From NCBI RefSeq assembly GCF_000213175.1, contig NW_009799100.1, forward strand, positions 665,225-729,224: a stretch of 64,000 nt of DNA, in the 5' to 3' direction. The notes below the pieces were generated by a model, which saw nothing but the letters and a program-made list of their open reading frames with translations, searched no databases and had not been told where the DNA came from. A program made the translations under genes and the position numbers. This DNA is from Neurospora tetrasperma FGSC 2508 (Eukaryota; Ascomycota; Sordariomycetes; Sordariales; Sordariaceae). This document shows positions 42,560-53,996 of this stretch, piece after piece. Position 1 is the stretch's first letter, and each line of letters starts with the position of its first letter.

Positions 42560-43905
42560 TTACTCTGGCTTCCGGCCCCATGCGAAACGCGCCATGACGT
42601 AGCCATGGATGTTAGGATCATTCCACTCCTTCTTAGCATGGGCACAGAAGGCTTGGGTCTCTTCTGGCTTCCAGCCTAGCAGGCTGTGGCAGATATAGTT
42701 GAAATATCCTTCAAGATCCATCTCAAGCACCATCTTCCACCAAAGTCCTCGTTCTGCAGCATCCTTGTCCGAATGCCAGACGCCAATCGGGACCACTATG
42801 TCCTTAAAGTCGATATCGACAAAGCCGGCCGCTTCCATCCCCTTCCTTTGCAAATCCTCTTCGTAAACGTCAAACGTTCTTCCGAACGCTTTGCCGCCCT
42901 GAGAGCAAACATTTCCCCATTGGTCTAGGGCGGTGCCTGGCTTTACAGACCCATCGTCGCTTACGAAATGGCAGGAACAAAGGAAGCTCTCAACATAGCC
43001 GCCTGGCTTGCAGGTCCGATAGGCCTGGCGGAAGAGGGCATGCCAATCTTCAACAACACCGATCAACATACGTAAATGAACAAAATCAAAGGTATTTTCG
43101 GCCCAAGTCCATTCTTGGTTGCAATCCTCAAGTTCGAACTGGACGTTGGGAGGTACCCACGACGGCTGGATGGGGGTGATGTCTGTACCAATAACCTCCG
43201 CGTGGGGAAATTCATCGGCAAAATCGCTGAATGGAAGAGATATGGTGTCAGTGAAGAATTACCGGAGATCAATAGGGGACCCAGCATGCCAGCAACGGTT
43301 GCGGGGAAACTCACATTGCCCACAGGCCGGTGCCCGTTCCAATATCCACTACCTTCTGAACCTTCTTCGTGTCAAGAGGGGACAGAAAAAGCTTTCCGCC
43401 GGCGCACACTGTGTAGCAATGGTGGCTTTTTCAGGCCGTCAGTGTCTGCACTATGATTGTAACTCATGTAGTCTCGCCAAACTCGGGATTTGGGATGCTG
43501 AATGCCCGCACATACGCAATATCCATGGACTCGAGGTGACGCTGGTCGTTGGGCTCCCAGCCCTCGGCATTACCGATATCGCCGTGGTAAGTTCTGCCAT
43601 GGTGGGTGCGGTATTGGAAGATGGTGCTGCTCAAGGAAGCGGTGCTGGAGAGAACCGATCCAATCGTAGAAGCCGTATCATCGTCTGCATGTTCCTCGGG
43701 GAGCTGCGAAAAGATGGAAGACTTGGTTAGCTGAGTTCTCAGTGACAGGAACGCTCTAAATGGTTCAACTTACCGGCTGATCAGCCCAATGCGATGCAGG
43801 AAGAATACCAACCGCAGCTGCTGCCTCGGCGCTAAGCAATGGCGCGGGGGCAGTAGTCGGTGTTGGAGATGCTGCCTTGGGGCTCTGGCTACTGCTAGAA
43901 TCCAT
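42560..43905 (-). CDS. TAM/LaeA-like SAM-dependent methyltransferase, copy 5 (last intron lost)
   Basis: Four exons on the minus strand (43774-43905, 43516-43703, 43315-43425, 42560-43226) give 365 aa. Start MDSSSSQSPKAASPTPT, a shortened SPK-type N-terminus. Signature GRTYHGDIGNAEGWEPND; motif [13 protein letters not shown] (about residue 134); VIGTD; CKPGGYVES; WGRKPE at the end. The final intron, which in six other copies splits the Gly codon of the conserved EGY, is missing here, and the sequence reads through EMDLEGYFNYICHSLLGW without gain or loss of codons. That is a precise intron loss. Intron 2 uses an AAAAAG acceptor, as in copy 1. The enzyme looks intact. Confidence 0.87.
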
Positions 43906-44088
43906 GGGTGCGGCTTTGAGTACAAGAAGGGCAAGTGCGGATAAAGAGGTTGAGGGAAACGAATCGGCGGAACCTGGAGCAAAGAAGATGGTTCAAGTTG
44001 TCGTGTGGGCATTGGGGCGCTTTAAAGACCCAGGTGAGGAGGAGCATCATCTTGGAACAACGCTGCACACAGTCTTTTCTGTCTGATT
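43906..44088. other. Promoter region of copy 5
   Basis: Short upstream region between the ATG of copy 5 and its shared motif. No other feature seen. Confidence 0.4.
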
Positions 44089-44105
44089 CACTGTGGTGTG
44101 CGCAA
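44089..44105 (-). promoter_or_regulatory. Shared upstream motif, methyltransferase copy 5
   Basis: On the minus strand TTGCGCACACCACAGTG, 184 bp before the ATG at 43905. Confidence 0.45.
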
Positions 44106-44710
44106 GAGTACGCTGCGATGCACCGTGATAGACCAATGGATACTCGCCGGCTGCACTTTGCAGGACCGAATTCCCAAATAGCTCCTCCTCGCTATGCCGC
44201 TTTTATCTTCCCCGAATCCCGTCTCTGGACAGTCGTAACATCGCCGGACTTATTCGTGTTTTGTCCCGACCACCAAGAACCTTCGAGGCCAGTCCTTTCA
44301 CTGGTTGACGACCAGAGCTTGTGAACGATAAGGATGCGCGTGTGGTTCAATGTTGCCAAATATAATGAATCTAGCATTTGCAATAGCGGTGGGTGACGAC
44401 TGTCCACCACACGAGGGGACGATGTGGACTGTTATGGTGGGGAGGGCGGGGTACGGAACGGCCCGAACTTGGCCTGCCCTACCAACCTCCCGCCCGTCTC
44501 GGCCTCCACCTCCGCAGGTAGAGCCATCCGATAAACAGTCAAACACTTCTAAGCAAAAAGGGAAAAAGAAAGAAACACTGCGTTCTCCTGTGTATTCCAG
44601 GCATATGTGTCTCATGTTCTTAGCGTGCTGATTCACCTTGGTAAAGGAGATCGGAGTAAGACATGCACCCAGAGGATGGACCTATCTTCTTACAGCATTT
44701 CCTTTTCTCC
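44106..44710. other. Intergenic between copies 5 and 6
   Basis: No gene. A G+C-rich stretch at about 44440-44520 has CCGTACCCCGCC-type wording resembling 4320-4345 in the opposite orientation; the match is short. Confidence 0.35.
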
Positions 44711-46067
44711 CTACGGCTTCCGACCATAGACCACACGCATCACAAAATAGCCGTGAATGTTAGGATCAGCCAACTCTTTCTTAAAATGGGCACAATATGC
44801 CAGAGTCTCCTCTGAAGTCCAACCCAACAAAGCGTTACAGAGGTAGTTGAGGTATCCTGTAAGTACGGATTAGTACAAGCAATCCATCGGAAAATTGCAA
44901 GGGGCCAACAGAGGGCGACAAGGTAATGGAACTTACCCTCGATGTCTGATTCGACTGCCATCTTCCACCAAAGGCCAATTTCGGCCAACTTTTTGTCCTC
45001 TGGCCAGGCGCCCAAGGGAATCTTGAGATCCTTGACTGTAATATCAACAAACCCCGCTTCCTCCATGGCCATCTTCTGAAGATCATCCTCCAATACCTTG
45101 AAGGTTCTTCCCAATTTTTTACCGCCCTCCCAAAATATACCATGCCACTGCTCCAAGGCGCTCCCCTTCTTGACTGACCCATCATCACTACGAACATAGG
45201 CACTGGTAGTCAGACTCTCAACATATCCACCGGGCCTAGCACAGCGGAAAGCATTGCGGAAGAGACTAAACCAATCGGACACAACGCCATTTAACAAACG
45301 AAGATGAATGAAATCGAAGGAGTCCTCGTTCCAAGTCCATTCGTGGTTGCAATCATCCAATTCGAACTTGACGTTGGGAGGAACCCAAGAAGGCTGGATA
45401 GGGGACACGTCGGTTCCGATCACTTCGGCGTTGGGGAAATCATCGGCAAAGTCACTGCATCCCAGCAATAAATGATTAGTCAAAATGTGCACGGCAGGTA
45501 ATGAGACGGTAAAATGATGTACATTGCCCAAAGACCGGTACCTGTACCAACGTCAAGCACCTTGTGGATATTGTTCTTTTCGAGCGGCGAGAGGAAAAGT
45601 TTGTCCCCGAGGGAAAGCATGAAAGTGTGGTGCAAGATGTCCATAGAATCAACGTGACGTTGGTCGTTAGGCTCCCATGATTCCGCATTACCAATCTCGC
45701 CATGGTAGGTTCTCCCGTGGACGGTCCGGTATTCGAAAATACTCGAAGTGAGGGAGGCTGTGGTGGAGGCAATAGATCCAATAGTTGAGGCACCGTCGTC
45801 GTCTACTTGCTCAATCTAGACAAAAGAAAATCAAATCAGTTGATAATCATCGAGTAACGTGGCAGGCGAAGACGTAGAGATTACCGGCTGCTCTGTCCAG
45901 TGGGCGCCTGGTAGGATACCAGCTTCCCTTATTTCCTCGGCACTGAGCGCCACAATCGCAGGTGGTGCCGGGTTCGGTTCAGGGGAAGCTGCTTTACCCC
46001 CGTGACTCGCGGGGCCCTTGGGGCTCTCGGGGCCCTTGGGGCTCTTGGGACTTTGGGAGCTCGACAT
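44711..46067 (-). CDS. TAM/LaeA-like SAM-dependent methyltransferase, copy 6 (second intron lost)
   Basis: Four exons on the minus strand (45885-46067, 45523-45815, 44937-45454, 44711-44856) give 379 aa. The N-terminus is a Ser-Pro-Lys/Gly-Pro tract ([14 protein letters not shown]). Signature [18 protein letters not shown]; motif [27 protein letters not shown]. The intron that in six copies separates the EPND exon from the HH-containing exon is absent, and the two exons read straight through ([16 protein letters not shown]). The C-terminus is YGRKP with the usual final Glu missing. Splice borders are GT-AG, and the frame is intact. Confidence 0.87.
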
Positions 46068-46231
46068 TTTTGCGACTGTGCGTGGGAACTGAAATGAAGA
46101 GAAAACACAGGAATTTGACTATGGTTTTGACAAGCGACGAGTCTGCCGAAGGGTGAGCTTTTAACTACTGACAGAATGTGGGAGGGGAAACGCACGGCGA
46201 GGACAAAACCGTACAATTTACCGGCAATGTC

Positions 46232-46247
46232 CACTGTGAAGAACGCA
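46232..46247 (-). promoter_or_regulatory. Shared upstream motif, methyltransferase copy 6
   Basis: On the minus strand TGCGTTCTTCACAGTG, 165 bp before the ATG at 46067; identical to the copy 3 element across 16 bases. Confidence 0.5.
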
Positions 46248-47271
46248 GAGCCATCCTCGGGGGTGAAACCAAGTCGGGAACGGTAACCGCTCATTGAGTG
46301 GGCGTCGCCAATGGGAGGCCACGGTGTCCGACGCCGGCATGGAGCATAGGGTCCGTTCCCTTGAAGCAGCGCATGCTACAGTGAATGTCCATTTGGCGGT
46401 GCTTCTTTGGTGGAATTCTTTCGGCGGGGTTCGTTTCACTGGCTTAACTGAAAAACGATACTGGCCGCGTAGTGTACACGGTGTCGAGCAGAGCGGTTGC
46501 GACGTTACCCCGCAGTGGCCGAGGTGTAGACTATTGGGTGACATTTTACCCTTGTAAAATGCAATGGGTCACTTTGAGCGCGGACTTGCGGTATGCGTTC
46601 GGGGGCGTGCGAGCGAACAAAATCCTAACCCGGCCATGTGCTGTCATGGACATGGCAAGCTGACCACTGCATCGGGAGATCTCAACCCCGGGGATATTGG
46701 ATCTGTCTGTGTTAGTTGGCAATGATCATCTGAATGAGGGAGACAAACCGACAAACACCAGAAGTTCATGAACCAACAGCCGCGGCTTTGTCGAAGCAGG
46801 GCTGGGTGCAATTGAATGCTGACCTCGCTTACCAGTTGTCCGACCTCATTCCAAACCCCACGCGCGATAGAGATTGGCCAGAGAATTCCATCAGAAATGA
46901 GGGCCTGATGAGTGTTCCTGAGGACGCCCACAAATTTGAAAAAGGCATCCTGTCAGTTCGTTGGTGTTTTGGTGTAAAGGGGGGAAGTGATCGGCAGGAA
47001 CAACATGCTGGTGGGAGATGGAAAAAGAACGAAAGCGTCTCCACGGGTTGACGCGGGCCGGTACACGTAGAGGCATCGCGGGGTGTCTGCCCCAACCCCA
47101 TCGATTACATCATACATCCATGCACGCTTTTGGAGAGAAACAGCGAACGGCGCGACAGAACTGGAAGTACGCAACAACAAAGGAAGAAACCGAAGGGAAG
47201 AAGGTAAGTACGGTCAGGATCAACAGAAATTTCTCTACCGCTGATATCACCTTCGTCGCACACTAAACACC
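46248..47271. other. Intergenic, no gene seen
   Basis: Separates methyltransferase copy 6 from the divergent hydrolase gene. No supported coding or repeat feature. Confidence 0.4.
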
Positions 47272-48324
47272 ATGATGGAGACCCAACTGGTCCACCGTCT
47301 CGAGCTCGACCCCAGCAAGCGGATCCCTCTCCTCAAAGCCCAGCTAGAACACCATCACCACCACGAGCCCGAACCCGTCCTCCCCGTCGCCAACGTCAAG
47401 ACCCACCCGACCAAGGCCTCGACTGGTCCAGAAAACGGGAGCGTCTACTTCATCGGAAACGCTACCACCGTGATCGAATGGCACGGCATCCGCATCCTCA
47501 CTGACCCGAACTTCCTGCACGCCGGCGACCACGTCCACCTGGGCCCGGGTGTCACCGCGGAACGTCTCAAGAACCCAGCCGTCGACATCGACGCCTTGCC
47601 CCCGCTTGACTGCATCCTCTTGTCCCATTACCACGAAGACCACTTTGATAAGCTGGTGGAGGAAAGCCTGAACCGGGACTTCCCCATCATCTCCACTCCG
47701 CACGCGAAGCAGGCATTAGCGGGCAAGGAGGATCCCTTCAAGGCCGTTTACGACTTGGACTTTTTCCAGTCCGTTCTCCTTCCCGTGGTTAACTACAAGG
47801 GCGACACGGGAGGGAAGAAGCCGGTGATCAAGGTGACGGGCATGCCGGGGAAGCATGTGCCTCCCGGTCCACTGGCAGCTGTAAACGAATTGCTGGGAGC
47901 TGTCCCGCCGACCAATGGCTGGTTGATCGAGATGAATTACTCTGCTGATGGATCAGAGGACGGAGGCGAGACGGGGTATCGCATCTACATTTCGGGCGAC
48001 ACGCTGTTTGTGGACGAACTGAAGGAGATTCCGCAGCGGTTGAAGGACGAGAAGATTGATCTGATGCTGGTTCACTTGGGTGGTACTACGATTCCGGGAC
48101 CAAAGTTGCCGCTGCTTATGGTGACTATGGATGGAGAGCAGGGAGTCAAGCTGATGCAGCTGATGGATCCAGACGTGACGATACCAGTGCACTTTGATGA
48201 TTACAATGTGTTTTTGTCGGGCTTGGATGACTTTAAGGAGGCAGTTACACAGGCGGGACTAGGTGAAAAGGTCGTGTACCTGGATAGAGGTGATCAGTAT
48301 CGGTTCAATGTGCATGGAATCTGA
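47272..48324 (+). CDS. Metallo-beta-lactamase-fold hydrolase (UlaG/lactonase-like)
   Basis: Single exon, 350 aa, start MMETQLVHRL (a second ATG follows directly). The metallo-beta-lactamase fold is shown by VYFIGNATTVIEWHGIRILTD, then LLSHYHEDHFD, the HxHxDH metal-binding motif (H119, H121, D123, H124). Later metal ligands are in KHVPPG (about 198), ISGDT (Asp near 242) and the IPVHFDDY motif (about 304-311). This arrangement is typical of the beta-lactamase_B_2/UlaG-like branch of metal-dependent hydrolases. Substrate is unknown. A His-rich run (HHHHH) near residue 29 is notable. No signal peptide, so cytosolic. All metal ligands appear present, so it is probably active. Confidence 0.88.
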   Translation: MMETQLVHRLELDPSKRIPLLKAQLEHHHHHEPEPVLPVANVKTHPTKASTGPENGSVYFIGNATTVIEWHGIRILTDPNFLHAGDHVHLGPGVTAERLKNPAVDIDALPPLDCILLSHYHEDHFDKLVEESLNRDFPIISTPHAKQALAGKEDPFKAVYDLDFFQSVLLPVVNYKGDTGGKKPVIKVTGMPGKHVPPGPLAAVNELLGAVPPTNGWLIEMNYSADGSEDGGETGYRIYISGDTLFVDELKEIPQRLKDEKIDLMLVHLGGTTIPGPKLPLLMVTMDGEQGVKLMQLMDPDVTIPVHFDDYNVFLSGLDDFKEAVTQAGLGEKVVYLDRGDQYRFNVHGI

Positions 48325-48773
48325 TATTGCGGGCGTCTATCTGGGCCTTCTGGGTCACATACTTTCTTTTACAGCCCGCCAATCAATCACCGATTGAAGT
48401 ATCCATGTAGTTTCCTCTGTGTTAAATACTCCCGAAACATGGGCTGTTGGAGGTTGGTCAGATGGGCAGCTTTATGTTGAATCAACCACAAGCAAAGAAG
48501 CTCCACAGCTCGTCCATTTTCCCTGCTTCCTCCCCGCGAATTAGTGGGCATGATTGGACAATGCAGCGACTGGTGATGTCATGACCACAACGTCAATTTG
48601 AGTACCTCTTTGGCCATCCGACTTCAGCTTGCCCCAAACACGTAAACAAAACACAGCTTTTCTGCCCCCTAGATTCAAAATCCTTTCCAGCTCCCACCCT
48701 TCAATCGATTGAGTCGTGCAAAAAACCACAACTCCAAAACACTACAGAAAATCCTCCTGAACAACCAGTAACA
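48325..48773. other. Intergenic, no gene seen
   Basis: Spacer carrying the promoter of the mitochondrial-type gene. Confidence 0.4.
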
Positions 48774-49379
48774 ATGAACCGCTTCGCGACCTCCCGCACC
48801 CTTTTCCGGGCCTTCGCAACGCCCCGCGCTACTCTCCCCGCCGGCGGCGTCGCACCCCTCCACACCTCCCGCCATCTCCAATCCACCGCCGGCTACGGCA
48901 ACACCACGACCTCGGGTCAATCCACGGGCACCTCTTCTCCAAAATCCCCCGAGGACGCCTCTGCCCAATCAGGCGGTTCCCGCTCCAAGGAAGCCGTCGA
49001 GACGGGCTCCTCGCCCACGGGCGGCCCGATCCCCAACGCTTCCAAAGGCAAAGAGGAGTCCAACACCTCAACCTCAACCTCAACCTCCGAGTCCGACAAG
49101 TTCGCCATGCCGGACGGTCTAGCGAACGGCGACGCCCGCGGCCGCACCGGTGGCGGCGAGCCCCTCTCGAGCTCCCATCCAAGCGCGCCGGCCCAGCCCA
49201 AGATTAGCAACGCTAGCGTGCCCGGGAACAAGCCCAAGTTGACCAAGGAGCAGCAGGCCGAGGTGGACGCACATAATAGGGACTTTGAGAATAAGCATGG
49301 GAAGGCGGAGAGGGCCGCGGATGATAAGGTTAACCCCAAGTTTTGGGGCGGGGGTGGGAGGCGGTTGGAGGAGGACTAA
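48774..49379 (+). CDS. Probable mitochondrial protein of unknown function, 201 aa
   Basis: ATG at 48774. The first 35 residues (MNRFATSRTLFRAFATPRAT, then HTSRHLQ) are Arg/Ser/Ala-rich with no acidic residue, a typical mitochondrial presequence. The centre is disordered, Ser/Thr/Gly-rich. The C-terminal 45 residues are conserved-looking and charged (KLTKEQQAEVDAHNRDFENK) and end with NPKFWGGGGRRLEED. I do not recognise a named family. Codon use is G+C-rich, as expected of a real gene. Confidence 0.72.
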   Translation: MNRFATSRTLFRAFATPRATLPAGGVAPLHTSRHLQSTAGYGNTTTSGQSTGTSSPKSPEDASAQSGGSRSKEAVETGSSPTGGPIPNASKGKEESNTSTSTSTSESDKFAMPDGLANGDARGRTGGGEPLSSSHPSAPAQPKISNASVPGNKPKLTKEQQAEVDAHNRDFENKHGKAERAADDKVNPKFWGGGGRRLEED

Positions 49380-51299
49380 GTGCGGAGTGGACTTTGTGCA
49401 TGGAACGGAGTCTTCGGTGTCCGTAGTTGGGGGTACATGGTCGAGGAATATCGTCAGTCTTTCCCTGCGGTGCTATCGTATCTGCCTACTCACAGAGGCA
49501 ATGAATTCATTGAAGTTCAAGTGTAGTATTTCATAGCGGTTCAACAGATGTTAGATGACATGCCGAAGGTCGAAGGCGGATTGGAAGTCCAACTTCCTAG
49601 GTTCTTTCAACCGATACTACATCTTCCAAACGAAATTCGAATCTTCCATTTGCTATCTCTCCTGCATAGCCTGCGAACACAACACCCATGAGACCCAACC
49701 GCTGCTATGTCTTGAAGGGAGAGGACTAGATGCCAACCCCTATAAAGAAGGGTACCTATATACGACTGCAGGATTCGGCCGAGCCGATCAAGCTGGAGAG
49801 GAAAGATAGTAACAGGGTTGCCATCGATTGTTGCTACTTCTTACAATGGAGAAAAGTCAATCATATGTAGTTGGGAGTTGGCCCTTCTAATTTTGGATCA
49901 ATGAGCGTGGAGTACCGCTTCCTTAACACTTTAACAGAGAGTACAATGGGACTTGTGAGTCTGGGCAACGGAGAGCTTAGACGGGCGACTGAGGCTATGA
50001 CGAAAATGGCAGCGAAAGGGAGAAGGAGTCTAGCAGACCGAGATGGAAAGCCCAAATTCAGCACGAACACGCGTTCCTTCCCAGCCGACTGGGGTTTATA
50101 CATTCTCCTAACTTCCTAACCCCAAGCTTTGTCGTGAAAATGCCGAGAAAAATATATCACCGATGCTATCACTTCAAGTATTCGCGACGGCTCGGAGCTA
50201 CGGATGTAAACACGTCATGGGACGGCATCTCACAAGGTTTCAACAGGTAAAATGGCACCAACAACAAATCCAGCGGTCAGTCTTCATGTCCTGAGAATAT
50301 GGTCAAGTCACGTTGCATGGGTGACGTATTATCGTTGAGTGTCTTAGAAGTGAAAGTTGTAAAGTAGACGTTAAAAGCGCGCGGAAATTAGGGTGGGTGC
50401 GGGGGGTGCTTCCATGAATGAATATGCATGTAAACGCTATCGGGTCCAGGTTATCTGTTTTCTTGGATAATAGAGGCTTCGAACAAACCTCGTTGCGTAC
50501 ATGTCAAATCAGACACAACAATCAGTTAGGGGTGCATGACAATGCGTCTTAACGGGCAAATGTGGGAATTGGGCAGCTTCAAATGGTCTTAATTGGGTAC
50601 CAAGTAGAAGTTAACGAGCAAATCTGCAATGACCTGCAGCATGCGACAGACAGCTCCTCCCGTCAAGCGACATATGCACTGTAGAGGTCAAGAAGACGAC
50701 GAGGTCAAGAAGACGACGATAAAGCATCAAGGGCACACGGCTCCCAACGATTCTAGCATCCGGATCACAGACAACTCAACTATCAATATGATGATTCCAT
50801 CTATGGGCTTGTGATATTCCTACCATGTTGCCCTTTCTCCCCCCTCGTGATACCACTTATGAGTTTCCATTGATCAAACGCTGATACGCCGTCAGATCTG
50901 AAAGGATGTGATTACCCATATTTTCGAAACAAATACTTTTGTAGAACAAACAACGTGGACGCCAGAACTTGCTAAGTCCCACGTCGTAAAGAAAGAATCA
51001 GAGAACCAAGCAGAATGACCAATGGCGACAAAGCTTTTTGTCAACCACAAGCCAAAATCCCATACAATCCCGGGCATACCACTTCAACCACAATCCACAT
51101 CAGCCCAAATCACCGTTCGCCAACCATGTGAGTAACCGCCCACTCGATCGCTTGACCAATGGAGCGCTTCCGATTGCAATGTGATGAAGGCCCCAGAGTC
51201 CTCATCATAGCTGTCGCAGTACCGGCGCCATTAGAGTTTCGGATCGAGCTATGTTGTAAGCCGCAGAACAGCTACAACTTGCTTGGTGTTGGGAAACAT
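49380..51299. other. Intergenic, no convincing gene
   Basis: Near 49559-49690 a plus frame reads LPRFFQPILHLPNEIRIF, faintly like an F-box start, then stops. DNA just downstream of Hsp70-like B (51120-51299, minus strand) may hold decayed 3' coding sequence of that gene. Nothing else is supported. Confidence 0.35.
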
Positions 51300-52713
51300 C
51301 TAGTCAAGAAAAACTGGAGCGGGGAGGTTGGCTTCTTGGACCATGGCCATCAGCTTGCGCTTCACGGGCTTGTTCTTGGTGCTACCGCCGGCAATGAAGA
51401 TCACCGGCTCAGGGACAATGCTAGGGTGGTCAGTCTCTGCGGTCCTCCTTCTCAAATTCTTGAGTAGGTCATCAACAAGCTCAAAGGCGGCTTTGTGGGC
51501 TTCGTTCCAAGTTTGAGTGATCTCGTCCTGGTCAAACGTGCACAGCAGGAAATTCTGCTCTTCCCACAGGGGAACACCGAAGGAGAATGCTTTGGGAGTC
51601 TCTCCCTCCTGGGCAGGACCCCAGTCTCCTCTAACGCGGGGATCAGTAAATGCCTCGCGAATTTGCTCGGAAATCGCGGGACACATCGGATGTCCTGGGC
51701 CGGCATCCTGGTTGAGGCACTTGGTTGCACAAGCGACCAGAATGCCGTGAAGCACGTGTTCAGTGCCGCCGCCAGCGCCTAAGAGATAGTCAATCATCAG
51801 ACTTTAGACCAGATGATTATAGAGTGGGTGGCACTAAGATGATTAAACTCACCAAATGATTGTTCAAGTCTGAAAAACTGCGGCGGTCCCTGCTCATTGT
51901 GCCTCACCCAAAACAAGGATGCGTTCTAGATCCCAAAAATCAGCAATCCCTCGGACATCGATCAAGCTAGGAGGACAGAAGAACCTACCAGGTTATGTCC
52001 GCCAAAGTCAATCACCAGCCACACTTGATTGGAGCCTGGAACCTTAACATCGTCAAGATACCCGGGTGAATTCAAGATGTAATGAGTTAGGCCATCGGCC
52101 TCCCTGCGGAACCCGACCTTGTTTCTTGCCTCCACCTTGTTCCACTCAAAAGCCTCTCTGATTAGATCCCGGACCACATCTTCAAACTCCACGCCCCACT
52201 GGGCCGGCATGGAGACAGGAAGGTTATTGATCGCCCAATCCTTACGAGGGTTTTGGAAAATCCAACCTCGGACTTCCCTCAACAACTCCAGGATTCCCGT
52301 CCGAAGTTTCTGCCGGAATGCCTGACTGTCCTCTTGACGAAGCCTCTGGATCATGGGGTATTCATCCACGAACTTGTCTGCAGCATTGGCAAGGATGTAA
52401 AATGCGTACTTCAGCGAAACAGACTCGCGATCGTACGGATGATTGTCGCCCATATACACGGGGACATGGTCATCGAACGGGTAGCCATGGGAGGCAAAAG
52501 TCTTAGAGATGATGCCTCCTGCAGGGGAGAATCCTATGCGCTGAATAATGACGCGAGTGAGAGAGCTGCCGAGATCCAGGGCGACCACGACACGCGGGCT
52601 AAGTGATCGAAGAAGAGTCAGTATACGCGTCAGTGGATGGGTGGAGGTTGTCAAACACACCGCGCTGCGTCCGCTAACTGGGGAATATTCATGCCGGAAG
52701 TAGGAGCGGTCAT
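51300..52713 (-). CDS. Hsp70-like ATPase B, short form
   Basis: Four exons on the minus strand (52661-52713, 51989-52598, 51853-51925, 51300-51778) give 404 aa in one open frame. Start MTAPTSGMNIPQLADAAR. Motifs of the Hsp70/actin ATPase fold: phosphate-1 VVVALDLGSSLTRV (about 21-34), phosphate-2 VWLVIDFGGHNL, then IFIAGGSTKNKPV near the C-terminus. Exon borders match those of gene A, and exon 3 is 73 bases in both. The protein ends at PAPVFLD, so it lacks the ARGA motif and the C-terminal part present in A and C; it is an ATPase-domain-only form or a truncated gene. Hsp70-like proteins of this type are common in filamentous fungi without a known client. It sits head to head with the relic at 53560. 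Confidence 0.8.
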
Positions 52714-53559
52714 GGTGGGCAGTTGTCGAGGTTCAATTCGCTTTGTCGTCGATTGCCTGTGGCAAATGAGGGCAGGTGCAAGGCCCAAAATCGACCTGGC
52801 CAAAGAGGGAAAGATTGTCGGGTCGGAGTGGTAGGTAGAGAAGAATGAAAGAATGGGCGAAGAAGGAAGAGAAAACCCAGAAGACGTGAAAGTTCCCTGC
52901 CCCGTTGGGTGTTGAAGTAGAAAGGCGGAGAAGAAAGAACGGAAATTAGAGCCGGCTACAACATATACTCCATCCAAGAAGGGAGTGCTGGTGAATAGAA
53001 ATTCCAGTGACGAGACTGGGCGCCCATGGTTGCCTGGCACGGACTTCAACCTAACTTCAACAACCTGGACAATTCATTCCCCAGTGTCGCTTCCCTTTAC
53101 TTACAAGTTTACTCAGAAGCCCCACTCGTGATAGTGAAGGGACGCAACATCAGACCAAGAGACGCCAAGAAGGTTCACCAGCTGAATTGGGCTCCAAATG
53201 AGGGACACAGTTCTGTCTGGTTTTAGCAAGACTTCCATCAGTTGAAGTATGCATCTTGTAAAGGTGCGTACAAGTCTCCATGGAAGGGCAGTCAAGTATC
53301 TCTTCAAAGGCATTCAGTACCCCAGTTCATGGTCAACTTTTCTCGCTGCTGATGGCCTGGTCGTTCGCCTGTTGGCTCTGTTTTTGATTTTTCAGCAGTG
53401 TTCCTTTCGAGCCGGATCTTTACCCAAACTAGCCAGGCCTCCTACCGTCCGGAATTGCTTGCCAACGCCTCCTATACCAGTCCTCTCCTTGAGTCCCCGC
53501 GCCGACGCACCAAGCAAGTGTACCCTCTTTCGCACGACTGCCCGAGCCCACCGCGGTCG
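52714..53559. other. Divergent intergenic region upstream of Hsp70-like B
   Basis: Counterpart in position of 22677-23945. No gene seen. Confidence 0.4.
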
Positions 53560-53996
53560 CCGTGTTCGTATTGTCAATGCCGTCCCCAGCGCCTGCTCTC
53601 GTCTCCATCACAGGCCTTTCGGTCACCGCGCACAACCCTTCCGTATACGCCAACGAAAAGACCACCCACACAAAGAGGATAAAGTACAAAGAGAAGAGCA
53701 AAGGAGAAGCCAGGGACTTAACACCGAAGTTGAAGTACAACAGAGGCAATAGGGACAAGAAGAGGAATAATCGTGACAGGATCTCCAAGGCCAGCACAAG
53801 CTCCAAGACCACCTTTGCTGCGTCACAGCACACGACGAACAAGCGGTCACTGGTCAAGAAGGAAAATTATCTGGCCCCCGAGGCGCCGAAACCTGTGGCT
53901 CCCGTCTTCTCTTGACATTTCTTCAACATTGGACGAGGGCCGGAACGCTCGCCCTGCTTGGTGGAAAAAGGAGGATGTGTTGATGGACAAGCGTTG
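53560..53996 (+). pseudogene. Relic of the low-complexity/Cys-His protein family
   Basis: The plus frame ending near 53915 contains ISKASTSSKTTF and then TTNKRSLVKKENY, which lines up with KITKSSSSKP and TIKRSQVKKGKYW of paralogue 1, in the same order and spacing. The nucleotide match is visible too (ACAAGCGGTCACTGGTCAAG against TCAAGCGCTCCCAAGTCAAA). The Cys/His module itself is gone, and a frame change precedes a possible tail (RPAWWKKEDVLMDKR). No start codon can be defended. Its position, divergent from Hsp70-like B, mirrors paralogue 1 next to Hsp70-like A. Confidence 0.45.
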
